The position numbers and the translations under genes were made by a program. From contig NZ_CP013341.1 in NCBI RefSeq assembly GCF_001455205.1, positions 1,674,001 through 1,738,000 on the forward strand: a stretch of 64,000 nucleotides of DNA. The letters are read 5' to 3'. Source of the stretch: Nitrosomonas ureae. Its GTDB lineage: Bacteria > Pseudomonadota > Gammaproteobacteria > Burkholderiales > Nitrosomonadaceae. Shown piece by piece: positions 1 through 8,651 of this stretch (position 1 is the first letter of the stretch; every line of letters starts with the position of its first letter). Below the pieces are notes generated by a model that had not been told where the DNA came from, did not search any database, and saw only the letters and a program-made list of their open reading frames with translations.

Positions 1-1
1 T

Positions 2-757
2 TTAAAGATCGTGCCGCAGAATGGGGATGATTTACCCCATGATTCAATTATCAAAATCGGTCAGAACTGGCAGGAAGTCAAGCGACTGCGTGAAGAAAAT
101 CCAGACAGTATCGTGCTGACAGCCGGTGATTTATTGCTGGCCGCACATGATGTTCATGGACAAATCTGGAGTGTGCAAACGATACAGCCGAGTGGCGCAA
201 AGCTTTTTGCAGCGGGTAGCAAGAAAGAGAATAACTTTCATGTCGTTGGTGGCGAGAGCCAGGGACTCACAGCACTGGATGCTGCACCTGCCATTGTGAT
301 CGCTGAAGGTTATGCCACCGCAGATACATTATCTCAGGCGCTGAATTATCCTGTTATAGCCGCTTTTGATTCAGGTAACTTACCCAAAGTCGCGCAGGAT
401 TTACATCATAGATACCCGCACAAGCCAATCGTCATCGCAGGTGACGATGATAATCACCTGGAATCCACCCTTGGCAAAAACCCCGGCAAGGAAAAAGCGC
501 TTGAAGCAGCAAGTTTAGTTGATGGTGTGGCAGTATTTCCGGTTTTTGCGCCGGGTGAGCAGGACTCAAAGAAATTAAATGATTTTAATGATCTCGCCAA
601 TAAAAGCGCGTTGGGTATTGAGGCAGTCAAACGACAAGTTGGATCGGTTGTTGAAAAAATATCTCAGCAGGCTAAACAGGACAGCTTATTGAAGTTACAA
701 GTCCCTATTGAACCTAAGCAGCAGGAAATCAAGCAAAAACGGGCATTGATCAGGTAA
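2..757 (+). CDS. traC: TraC/DnaG-type primase, C-terminal Toprim part (partial)
   Basis: The frame is open to the left edge of the window, so only the C-terminal part of the protein is visible; a GTG at 11 is in frame but is probably not the true start. The visible part contains a Toprim-like fold: an acidic strand at IVIAEGYATADTL, followed by VIAAFDSGNL and IVIAGDDDNH, giving the Glu and Asp-x-Asp metal ligands typical of plasmid TraC primases and antirestriction-linked primases. Such proteins prime the incoming strand after conjugation. A RadC-like gene follows 20 bases downstream with its own strong ribosome site, so the two are probably cotranscribed. The family assignment rests on motif layout and mobile-element context. 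Confidence 0.7.
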   Translation, partial: LKIVPQNGDDLPHDSIIKIGQNWQEVKRLREENPDSIVLTAGDLLLAAHDVHGQIWSVQTIQPSGAKLFAAGSKKENNFHVVGGESQGLTALDAAPAIVIAEGYATADTLSQALNYPVIAAFDSGNLPKVAQDLHHRYPHKPIVIAGDDDNHLESTLGKNPGKEKALEAASLVDGVAVFPVFAPGEQDSKKLNDFNDLANKSALGIEAVKRQVGSVVEKISQQAKQDSLLKLQVPIEPKQQEIKQKRALIR

Positions 758-777
758 TTTGATAAGGAGGCCGCAAG

Positions 778-1893
778 ATGCGCGATAATATGCTGAAGCT
801 TCCAGGAAACCCATTCGATTCTGATGAAGGTGATCTTTATGAAAAAATTGAGACTCGTCCCGCCACTACCGAAAAGCAAAAAGAAGCAGGGCGAAGTGCC
901 TATACAGAACTGCTCGAAGCTCATGCTCGATGGGCAGGTGGCACCTTACTGGGTTGTGATTTCCCCAAAAATTTCAGAGAAGAAGGAGGAACCACCTTCC
1001 TAAATCAGCCCATTAAGTCAGGTCATGATCTGGCAATAATGGCGCAAATACTGCGCGACCCGCGCTATGAGACGCTGAGAATATTTTATATCCGTATGAA
1101 TCGCATCATTCATCATACTGCTGTGAGTTCCAGATTACCGGGTGCAGTCTATCTGGAAAAGATTGGATATGCCAAACATGATCTGGGTGCTTTGGTAGAA
1201 AAGACCAAACGACATGTTAAAGCAGATGGTTACTGGTTATTACACAACCATCCATCGGGTAATGCTACGCCATCGAGTCAGGATGTCAGGCTCACAGAAA
1301 TACTTGCATCAACTGTTCCGAGTTTCAAAGGTCATGTCGTTATCAATACCAGTCAATACAGTGTCATTGATAAAGACGGTCATGTCGATTTAGTGAATTG
1401 GATGGGTGATCAGGCAGGAGGTTATCAGAATAATCATTATAAAAGTCATGAACTGCTCCTGGAGAAAATAGCCTCACCGGAGGATCTTGCAAAGATAGGC
1501 CATGCTTTAAAAAAACGGGATCAGTTTTTTAACTTGATAGGACTCAGTGCAACAGGTTTTGTATTGTCGTTAAGTGAGTTACCCCTATCTGTACTTACTC
1601 ATCCTAAAAATCTGCTACTGGCGCGACTACAAAATTTTGCACGCAATTCTGGCGTCAATACGGTATTTGCCATCACGAATGCTAATGATTATAGACACCC
1701 AGTATTATCTAAAGCCTGTGAAGTTGGCATACTAAAAGATGTGCTAACCGTAGAGGGCTCTGATTATCGCTCATTGCGGGAAGAAGGGTTATTTGCGTCA
1801 ATGCCCGGTGAAATAAGTGCCATTTTTAGGAAGCCGAGAGCCTTTGTGAAGGAAGATGGTGGAATGGGCAAACGCAAAAGTCGTACACGCTGA
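778..1893 (+). CDS. RadC-like JAB/MPN-domain protein of mobile elements
   Basis: This 371-aa protein carries the JAMM zinc-binding signature HNHPSGNATPSSQD at about residues 159-172, the hallmark of the RadC/JAB metallo-isopeptidase-like fold. It is preceded by an AAGGAGG ribosome site at 764-770, which supports the start. It is longer than chromosomal RadC and has extra N- and C-terminal segments, as is common for RadC-like proteins of conjugative elements. The biochemical role of this family is not settled; the old DNA-repair label is unreliable. The neighbours (primase end upstream, HipB-like regulator downstream) support a mobile-element accessory role. Confidence 0.75.
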   Translation: MRDNMLKLPGNPFDSDEGDLYEKIETRPATTEKQKEAGRSAYTELLEAHARWAGGTLLGCDFPKNFREEGGTTFLNQPIKSGHDLAIMAQILRDPRYETLRIFYIRMNRIIHHTAVSSRLPGAVYLEKIGYAKHDLGALVEKTKRHVKADGYWLLHNHPSGNATPSSQDVRLTEILASTVPSFKGHVVINTSQYSVIDKDGHVDLVNWMGDQAGGYQNNHYKSHELLLEKIASPEDLAKIGHALKKRDQFFNLIGLSATGFVLSLSELPLSVLTHPKNLLLARLQNFARNSGVNTVFAITNANDYRHPVLSKACEVGILKDVLTVEGSDYRSLREEGLFASMPGEISAIFRKPRAFVKEDGGMGKRKSRTR

Positions 1894-1917
1894 CAGTTAT
1901 TCGGTATTTAATACTTA

Positions 1918-1931
1918 TATAGTATACTATA
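1918..1931. promoter_or_regulatory. Palindromic operator upstream of hipB-like gene
   Basis: TATAGTATACTATA is a perfect 14-bp palindrome 40 bases before the hipB-like start at 1972. A half-site (TATAGTAT) recurs at 1959-1966, between the palindrome and the start. HipB-type antitoxins repress their own operon by binding such palindromes, so this is the likely autoregulatory operator. The palindrome is seen directly; the role is inferred. Confidence 0.55.
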
Positions 1932-1971
1932 GTGATCTTTATACCATTGCATGTGCTCTATAGTATTCATT

Positions 1972-2274
1972 ATGTCTGTCAGATCATTTCGTGTTGAACA
2001 AGTCCTGAAGAAACTCGGTGGTGACATTCGTGACGCAAGAAAGCGCCGAGGAATTACTGTGCAATTGATGGCTGAGCGCATGGGCGTTACACGGGTAACA
2101 GTTGCAAAAATTGAACGTGGTGAGCCTAATACCAGTATGGGCAATTACGCGATGGCGTTATACATCCTTGGTAAAGCTGATGAACTCGAAATGCTGATGG
2201 ATCGTACCCATGATTCCCTGGGTCTGGATCTGATGGATGAAAAACTACCCAAACGAGTCAGAGTTTCTAAATGA
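1972..2274 (+). CDS. hipB: HipB-like XRE-family antitoxin/repressor
   Basis: A helix-turn-helix of the Cro/CI type lies at about residues 25-55 (IRDARKRRGITVQLMAERMG followed by VTRVTVAKIERGEP). An in-frame ATG exists at 1951, but the ATG at 1972 gives the usual antitoxin N-terminus and leaves the palindromic operator upstream. The stop codon overlaps the start of a HipA N-terminal fragment by four bases (ATGA), the standard antitoxin-toxin coupling. Because the toxin partner is cut short, this is now probably an orphan antitoxin or regulator. HipB normally binds HipA kinase and represses the operon. Confidence 0.75.
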   Translation: MSVRSFRVEQVLKKLGGDIRDARKRRGITVQLMAERMGVTRVTVAKIERGEPNTSMGNYAMALYILGKADELEMLMDRTHDSLGLDLMDEKLPKRVRVSK

Positions 2275-2522
2275 ATGATACCCACCTGCTTGTTTCATTA
2301 GATTGGCAAGGACAATTGTATCGCATTGGTCACCTGGAAATCCATAAAAGCCGTGGTAGGGAAAACTACCGCTTTATCTATGAACGCACCTGGATCAAAC
2401 ATCCGAATCGCTTTGCCATTGACCCAGAACTCCCTTTACTGGTTGATATGCCATATTTGAGCAACAGGCTTTGGGGTGCTTTCCAAGATATTTCACCAGA
2501 TCGTTGGGGCAGTATAATGTGA
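2271..2522 (+). pseudogene. hipA: Truncated HipA toxin (N-terminal fragment)
   Basis: The 83 residues match the N-terminal HipA domain, ending in the hallmark FQDISPDRWG motif and then running into a stop three codons later. Full HipA serine/threonine kinases are several times longer and carry the kinase core after this point, which is absent here. The sequence after about 2512 is unrelated and AT-rich, so this is a physical junction and not a simple point mutation. It probably marks the left edge of the inserted PT-defence cassette or a deletion that removed the rest of hipA. The fragment should have no kinase activity. Confidence 0.75.
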
Positions 2523-3160
2523 AAAATCAATAACTTTTACTCAACTTATACATTTTTCACCTGAAAACTTATTTTATTTGCAAATATAAGACACAGTCGG
2601 ATTTCAATCCTGAATGAATTGCTTTTCAGATTGCTCTAAGTCTATGTATTGGATCTTCTTTATAGGCGGGATTATGTGGCTGCGCTTTGTCATTTTATTA
2701 AAGACCACAGCATAACTGTATTTTTGAGCTTTTCTGTTCGATTTCGATTTCAGCATATTCAAGTCAAGTGCGCACAAGTTTTTACAAAGAAGGAAACCGG
2801 TTATACAGAGGCCTCAATTATTTTATTTTTTCTCGCCGGTTTATTCAGTAGTTACCAATACTCATGATTTGGTACACCATAGGATCATACTCTTGGATAA
2901 ATCTCACCAACGGTCGGAATCTTTCCAATTTTTTCAGTCATTAGTTACGCAATATTTGCCGCCGATAAAAAAGATACCTTATTGTTATATTGGGTTGTTA
3001 ATAGTTAGCAAACGGTGATTGATGCGGATTTAGAACGTGCTGCTGGGCATGAGGAATGAATGCGATAATTAAAATTGCGAAATCAGGAGCATCTTTACTA
3101 AATCCAGAAATTGGAACACAATTTGTAATATTACATAAGTTACATCATATAGAGGGATAG
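2523..3160 (+). other. Intergenic junction between hipA remnant and PT-defence operon
   Basis: About 640 AT-rich bases with no convincing gene. An open stretch at 2649-2867 has no recognisable features. A 34-codon frame (3056-3160, starting MNAIIKIAKSG) ends with TAG directly abutting the ATG of the next gene, so it could be a small leader peptide or a translationally coupled mini-gene, but it lacks a well-spaced ribosome site. The promoter of the downstream operon must lie here. I see no IS ends. Confidence 0.4.
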
Positions 3161-3361
3161 ATGAGCATTGGAAGAAGCGGACGTGTAGTGATTGAGATTG
3201 ATCCTGCATTGAAGAAGACACTGCATGCAACATTAATGAAGAATGGTCTTACACTTAAAGATTGGTTCGTTCTATCAGCGGAAAATTATTTGACTAATAC
3301 CACGCAAGGATCTTTACCTTTTGATGAAGATGAACATCAAATGAAGGATACTTTAAAATGA
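3161..3361 (+). CDS. Small ribbon-helix-helix-like protein heading the PT operon
   Basis: The 66-aa product has the pattern of a small ribbon-helix-helix protein: a short strand (GRVVIEIDPAL) followed by two helices (KKTLHATLMKNG and TLKDWFVLSAENYL). It overlaps the next gene by four bases (ATGA), so it is translated together with the DUF4007 gene. Its first position in the operon suggests either an autoregulator of the phosphorothioation genes or a small accessory subunit, comparable in size but not evidently in sequence to DndE. No functional assignment is possible from sequence alone. Confidence 0.6.
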   Translation: MSIGRSGRVVIEIDPALKKTLHATLMKNGLTLKDWFVLSAENYLTNTTQGSLPFDEDEHQMKDTLK

Positions 3362-4299
3362 AACCATTTGATAAATCTTGTGCTGTATCTTTTGGTCGTC
3401 ATGAGACCTTTACACTTCGTTTTGGTTGGTTAACAAAAGGCTTCAAAGCATGGTGCGAAGACCCCTCAATTTTTGAAAAGGATGATGCAACAGTTGTTCT
3501 GGGCGTGGGTAAAAACATGGTTCATGCGATTCGCTATTGGCTTATTGCGTGCCAAATTCTAAAAGCTAATAAACATACATTAACATCTACCCTGCTAGGA
3601 GAACGGTTATTTGATATTAAAAATGGACTTGATCCATATCTAGAGGACGATGCTACCATTTGGCTTCTTCATTGGTTAATTGCATCAAATGCCGAGAATG
3701 CGACAGCATTTTTCTGGTTTTTTAATTTATTCCACAAACCTGAGTTTACGCAAAAAGAATTATTTGAAACTTTGCAAGTATTTGTACATGAGAATATAAG
3801 CAGCCGAGTTGCTAGTAATACTTTGAAAAGTGATATCACATTAATGCTACGAACGTTCGAACCAACAATAGATTTTAAGAAAACTCCAATTGAAGAAGGA
3901 TTGGACTCTCCGCTAGCTATTCTCGGGTTGATTAATGAAATTGGTAATTCAAAATATCACGAATCTAAACTTGAAAATCGTTGGAATCTTCCAGTCGTAC
4001 CATTTAGCTATGCGGTTCTCGAAGTTTTTAAATTTTCTAGATTATCTAGCCTACCTATCGAGAAATTGATGATCAGTGATGGCTTTTATGCTGCTCCAGG
4101 AGCCGTCTATAGGTTAAATGAAGAAGGATTAATCAATAAACTAGAAGAAATGATAGCTTGGTTACCTGGCGTTTTTGAACTTAGAGAAACTGCCGGTATT
4201 CATCAATTGTACAAACTTAAGCAAATTGAACCATTGGATGTATTAGATAAATATTACGAAGAATCTAACGAGTCACGATTGGTGGAGATAAGAGCATGA
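3358..4299 (+). CDS. sspB: DUF4007 protein, SspB-like DNA phosphorothioation component
   Basis: The 313-aa protein starts with the DUF4007 signature region (FGRHETFTLRFGWLTKGFKA), followed by a conserved VVLGVGKNMVHAIRYWL segment. In single-strand phosphorothioation systems the DUF4007 protein (SspB) acts with an ATPase (SspC) and a PP-loop sulfur-transfer enzyme (SspD); SspB is reported to nick DNA at the modification site. Here the three genes follow in exactly that order, with four-base overlaps. The cysteine desulfurase SspA is not in the window, so sulfur must come from a desulfurase encoded elsewhere. Identification rests on the N-terminal motif plus gene order. Confidence 0.8.
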   Translation: MKPFDKSCAVSFGRHETFTLRFGWLTKGFKAWCEDPSIFEKDDATVVLGVGKNMVHAIRYWLIACQILKANKHTLTSTLLGERLFDIKNGLDPYLEDDATIWLLHWLIASNAENATAFFWFFNLFHKPEFTQKELFETLQVFVHENISSRVASNTLKSDITLMLRTFEPTIDFKKTPIEEGLDSPLAILGLINEIGNSKYHESKLENRWNLPVVPFSYAVLEVFKFSRLSSLPIEKLMISDGFYAAPGAVYRLNEEGLINKLEEMIAWLPGVFELRETAGIHQLYKLKQIEPLDVLDKYYEESNESRLVEIRA

Positions 4300-7200
4300 G
4301 ACTGAGAAATCTTTTGAAGGTTAACACACATTACACCCGATCGATTAATTTGGAACGAGATTCTGAAGAGGATTCAAGTGTATGTACTTATATTCCAACA
4401 CATCGTGCGGTTCAAACGCTGCGTCGTGTCGTCGATACATTTAATACTAAAGAAGCGCCCCGTGCATGGGCACTAGTAGGGCCTTATGGATCAGGGAAAT
4501 CAGCATTTGGCTTATTTCTTAGCCAATTATTAGGTAACCCAGGATCTGCAACATGGCAACATGCAATGAATGTATTAAAACGTGCAGATGAGAGCCTAGC
4601 CAAAAAGATTGCACAAGAACTCACCGGAACTGATGGTTATTGCTGTATCAATTTAACGGGCAGTCCAGAAGCACTTAGTAAAAGACTTACGAAAGCTATG
4701 CTTACAAGTGCCCAAGTTTTTTTTGGTAAAAAGCAAGAGCCTTTGCCCGAAATTCTTAAGCAGCTTCAGGCTGTGTCAGAATCTGATTTCGTTACCACTT
4801 CAGAAGTTACTGAACTAATTTCAGAGCTTCAGAAAGCTGTTCATCGAGCGCAAGGAGTTGGCATCCTTATCATAATTGATGAGTTAGGCAAGTTTCTCGA
4901 ATTCGAAGCGAAGAATCGCGATGCTAATGATGTGTTTTTATTACAAGCAATTGCGGAGTCTGCTTTTAAGCCCAATTTAATTCCACTGCATTTTGTAGTT
5001 CTATTACATCAAGCTTTCGAACAATATTTCCAGAGGTTTGGTGAGAAGCTGAAAAATGAGTGGAAAAAAGTACAAGGTCGTTTTGAAAATGTACCATTTC
5101 TTGAATCCACTGAACAAACTCTACAAATTCTTTCGGCATCGTTGATTTCAAATTTTGATAACGATGTTATCGTACGAAAATCTACTCAATGTGACCACAT
5201 AGTGAAATCACTCTCTTTGGTCAATGCCTTACCTTTAGGAATGGAAGTTTCTACTGCTCATAAATTATTTGGGAGTTGCTATCCCTTGCATCCTTTAACT
5301 TTATTATTGTTGCCTACGTTATGCCAAAAAGTAGCACAAAATGAACGTACTTTATTTACCTATTTAGGCAGTAAAGAGCCATACGGTTTTCTTGAAACGC
5401 TAAATCATCTTGAAATCACAGATGAAGAATTGCCCTGGATAATGCCTTGGGAAATTTATCAGTATTTCATTTTAAATCAACCAGGATTAACCACGGATCA
5501 TGCAACTCACCGCCGTTGGGCAGAAGTCGTGATGGCGTTGGAACGTTTAGGGGATGCACCTATTGAAGAAATCCAACTACTCAAAACTATTGGACTACTT
5601 AACATTATCGGTGCTCAAGGCGGATTAAAAGCATCAAAAGAAATTATCGCTCTTTGTGGAAATGGTAATGAGAAAACTATCAATCACACACTAGATTCGC
5701 TACAGGAGAAATCTATTATCACATACCGGAAATACAATTCTGAATATCGTGTATGGCAAGGTAGTGATTTTGATCTAGAAGCTTCCGTGCAAGAGCAAAA
5801 GGCACAAATGACTGGTGCACAGCTTGCAGAAATACTCAATGACAAAAAACCTTTACAACCCGTTGTCGCTCGACGCTATGGAATTGAGACAGGTACTCTA
5901 CGATATTTTAGACCAATATTTATTGATAGATTCAATACGACTCAAATCGTTTCAACAGATGAGCCAACACTATATTTATGCTTGTCTGAAACAGGTGAAG
6001 ATGAAGCGCTTTTTGAACGTTGCCTGAATACGCTCAAGTGTTCACTAACAGTCGGGGCAATTGTGGGCTCAAGTGAAACAGTGAAAGAGTCTTTGCTTGA
6101 GGTTATTGCCTTGCAAAGGGTTCAACATAGTAGCCCTGAATTAGCATCCGATCCGATTGCTCAACGTGAACTCAAAGATAGACTGAGTGTTGCGATCAGG
6201 AATGAGAGAAAGGCTATTTCAGGCATTATGGAAGAACCAAGTCAATCGACTTGGCAATGGGGTACTCGCCGCTACGAAGTCAATAATAAACGTGCGTTTC
6301 AAGAGTTATTAACTATAGTGCTGAAAAATAATTACACTAAAACACCGCATTTACATAATGAGCTGATCAACCGCGAGAAACCTTCTTCAAGCGCTATAGC
6401 TGGCCGCAAAAAATTACTACTAGCTATGCTTGAAATGGAGTCTACCGAAGATCTAGGAATTGAGAAATTCCCACCGGAAAAAGCAATCTATCGTTCAATT
6501 CTGAGAGCCACCGGTCTTCATACTAAGACGAATCAGGGGTGGCAATTTACAGTGCCAGGTCCCCAAGTAGCATCGGATAGAGGTATTCAACCACTGTGGC
6601 AAGCAATTGAGAATTTCTTAGATCGTACCGAACAGGATCCTCTATCGATCTTTCAACTCTATCAAGAGTTATTAAATCCACCTTACGGCATTAAATCGGG
6701 TCTACTACCAGTACTCTTTCTTGCCGCTTATTTGGTTTATAAGGAGGAGATTGTTCTCTACGAAGATGGTTACTACTCACCATTCTTAACTCAGGAATTA
6801 TTGGAAAAAATCCTGAAGTCACCTGAGTTGTTTTCAATTCAGCGTCTCAGAATTGATCATCTAAGAGATCAGCTTTTCACCAAATATGCTGAAGCAATTA
6901 CACTTGATGATCATGCGGACATTAATATGATAGCAGTACTTAAACCACTGTCCCGGTTTATGGTCAATTTGCCGGATTATACAAAGCGAACCAAGCGTGT
7001 CTCTGAAAAAGCACAGAAAGTTCGTGAACATTTCTTTGCAGCAAAATCACCTACCCTATTGTTGTTTAAAGAATTGCCGATCGCCTGTGGATTCAAACCT
7101 ATTGGTGCAGAAACAACAATTGAAGTGCTTGAAGAATTTTCCAGAGAATTAAAGTTAGTATTTTCAGAACTTCGAATTGCTTACCACTCACTGCTTAGTG

Positions 7201-7799
7201 AATTTCGATTGTTGCTCAAAAACTCATTTAATGAGAATGAGAAAATCTCACTTTCAGAGCTGCGCGAGCGTCTACGAGGTCGTTACGGTCCTCTTCAAGC
7301 TTATACGATTGACACGCATGGTCTGAAGGCATTTTTGGGCCGCTTGGCTGACCACCATGGCGATGATGGTCATTGGCTAAATAGTCTAGCAACTTTCATT
7401 GCTCGTAAGCCCCCTGAAAAATGGCTAGATGAAGATATCAATATTGCAGACTATCGACTTGTTGAGCTCTCGAAACGTTTGCGTGATCTGGAGCGACTGC
7501 GTATTCACTATGAAGATAGTGCGCAATCTTCTAAGAACAGTCAAATAGAGGTGGTAATGCTTCGAACAGTGCGCCAAGGCGGAAATGATCATGATGTTAT
7601 TATTTCACTTGATGAATCTAAAAAGAAAGCAGTCAGTGAAAAATTGGATTCAATCCAGCGTGTAATGAAGGATTTACCTTCAGAAGATCTGCGTTTAGCA
7701 CTTTTGGCGCAGCTCTTTGAAGAATACATTGTGGATCAAAAGAATAGAGATAATGATTTATCATCTACAATAGAAATAGGAGCAGGCAATGAGCGATAA
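4296..7799 (+). CDS. sspC: Large ATPase, SspC-like DNA phosphorothioation component
   Basis: This 1167-aa protein has a Walker A motif GPYGSGKS at residues 62-69 and a Walker B-like run ILIIIDELGKF near residues 190-200, placing an AAA-type ATPase at the N-terminus. The rest is long, helical and without further recognisable domains; it includes winged-helix-like stretches near residues 430-500. It sits between the DUF4007 gene (four-base overlap) and the PP-loop gene (11-base overlap), the sspB-sspC-sspD order. SspC is thought to power or coordinate sulfur insertion at the DNA backbone. The gene is AT-rich, unlike the downstream sspFGH-type genes. Confidence 0.8.
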   Translation: MRLRNLLKVNTHYTRSINLERDSEEDSSVCTYIPTHRAVQTLRRVVDTFNTKEAPRAWALVGPYGSGKSAFGLFLSQLLGNPGSATWQHAMNVLKRADESLAKKIAQELTGTDGYCCINLTGSPEALSKRLTKAMLTSAQVFFGKKQEPLPEILKQLQAVSESDFVTTSEVTELISELQKAVHRAQGVGILIIIDELGKFLEFEAKNRDANDVFLLQAIAESAFKPNLIPLHFVVLLHQAFEQYFQRFGEKLKNEWKKVQGRFENVPFLESTEQTLQILSASLISNFDNDVIVRKSTQCDHIVKSLSLVNALPLGMEVSTAHKLFGSCYPLHPLTLLLLPTLCQKVAQNERTLFTYLGSKEPYGFLETLNHLEITDEELPWIMPWEIYQYFILNQPGLTTDHATHRRWAEVVMALERLGDAPIEEIQLLKTIGLLNIIGAQGGLKASKEIIALCGNGNEKTINHTLDSLQEKSIITYRKYNSEYRVWQGSDFDLEASVQEQKAQMTGAQLAEILNDKKPLQPVVARRYGIETGTLRYFRPIFIDRFNTTQIVSTDEPTLYLCLSETGEDEALFERCLNTLKCSLTVGAIVGSSETVKESLLEVIALQRVQHSSPELASDPIAQRELKDRLSVAIRNERKAISGIMEEPSQSTWQWGTRRYEVNNKRAFQELLTIVLKNNYTKTPHLHNELINREKPSSSAIAGRKKLLLAMLEMESTEDLGIEKFPPEKAIYRSILRATGLHTKTNQGWQFTVPGPQVASDRGIQPLWQAIENFLDRTEQDPLSIFQLYQELLNPPYGIKSGLLPVLFLAAYLVYKEEIVLYEDGYYSPFLTQELLEKILKSPELFSIQRLRIDHLRDQLFTKYAEAITLDDHADINMIAVLKPLSRFMVNLPDYTKRTKRVSEKAQKVREHFFAAKSPTLLLFKELPIACGFKPIGAETTIEVLEEFSRELKLVFSELRIAYHSLLSEFRLLLKNSFNENEKISLSELRERLRGRYGPLQAYTIDTHGLKAFLGRLADHHGDDGHWLNSLATFIARKPPEKWLDEDINIADYRLVELSKRLRDLERLRIHYEDSAQSSKNSQIEVVMLRTVRQGGNDHDVIISLDESKKKAVSEKLDSIQRVMKDLPSEDLRLALLAQLFEEYIVDQKNRDNDLSSTIEIGAGNER

Positions 7800-8580
7800 G
7801 AAGATTCGTCATGTTCTTGGTCTCTCTGGAGGAAAGGATAGTTCTGCACTTGCCATTTTTATGCGAGATAAGGTACCAGGAATGGAATACTTTTTTACAG
7901 ATACTGGTGCAGAGCTTCCAGAAACTTATGAATACTTGGATAAATTGGAGGCCTATCTTGGCAAGCCTATCGCTCGCATTAACGCTACACGAACTTTTGA
8001 TCACCTTCTCAAAACTCAGTATAACGATTTTCTTCCGTCTCCTAACACGCGTTGGTGTACACGCGAACTTAAGATAAGACCGTTTGAAGAGTTTGCGGGC
8101 AATGATGAAGTTATTAGTTATGTAGGAATACGTGCCGATGAAGATCGCGAAGGATATGTAAGTACTAAAGCTAATATCAAAGCTGTATTTCCTTTTAAGG
8201 AATCTGGTCTGATGTATGCTGATATCATGCGCATTTTGAATGATTCTGGTCTTGGTATTCCTGCTTACTATGAATGGCGTAGCAGGTCAGGGTGTTATTT
8301 TTGTTTTTTTCAGCGTAAATCCGAATGGGTTGGGCTCAAAGAACGCCACCCACAATTATTTAAAGACGCAAAACAATATGAAAAATTTGATCCTGAAACT
8401 GGTGCACGTTATACCTGGTCTCAAGGTGAAAGCTTAGATGAGTTAGAAGCCCGCGCAGAAGCTATTAAGCAAAATGCAAATCAAAAGATAAAATCAATCT
8501 CGGCTGTAAGCTGGCAAGATAAGCTTGCTATGATTGCAGAGGAAGAGGTCGATGAGTCCTGTCTTATTTGTAGCTTGTAA
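7789..8580 (+). CDS. sspD: PAPS-reductase-like PP-loop enzyme, SspD/DndC-type
   Basis: The protein (263 aa) opens with the PP-loop SGGKDSSA at residues 13-20, which binds ATP and activates the target by adenylation. Cysteines at C90 (RWCTREL), C169 and C172 (SGCYFC) and the C-terminal pair C258/C261 are candidates for the iron-sulfur cluster found in DndC-type enzymes. It transfers sulfur from a desulfurase to the DNA backbone together with the ATPase encoded just upstream. It overlaps that gene by 11 bases. Length and motifs fit the DndC/SspD branch better than assimilatory PAPS reductase, and the context is decisive. Confidence 0.85.
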   Translation: MSDKKIRHVLGLSGGKDSSALAIFMRDKVPGMEYFFTDTGAELPETYEYLDKLEAYLGKPIARINATRTFDHLLKTQYNDFLPSPNTRWCTRELKIRPFEEFAGNDEVISYVGIRADEDREGYVSTKANIKAVFPFKESGLMYADIMRILNDSGLGIPAYYEWRSRSGCYFCFFQRKSEWVGLKERHPQLFKDAKQYEKFDPETGARYTWSQGESLDELEARAEAIKQNANQKIKSISAVSWQDKLAMIAEEEVDESCLICSL

Positions 8581-8651
8581 AGTAAGTAGATTGCATGCAG
8601 TCACTTATGTCCTTGTTTCTATAAAATTCAGAATAACTGTAAGATCAAAAC

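Noticed and set aside
2649..2867. 72-aa plus-strand frame after the hipA remnant
   Set aside because: No ribosome site, no recognisable motif and AT-rich noncoding character.
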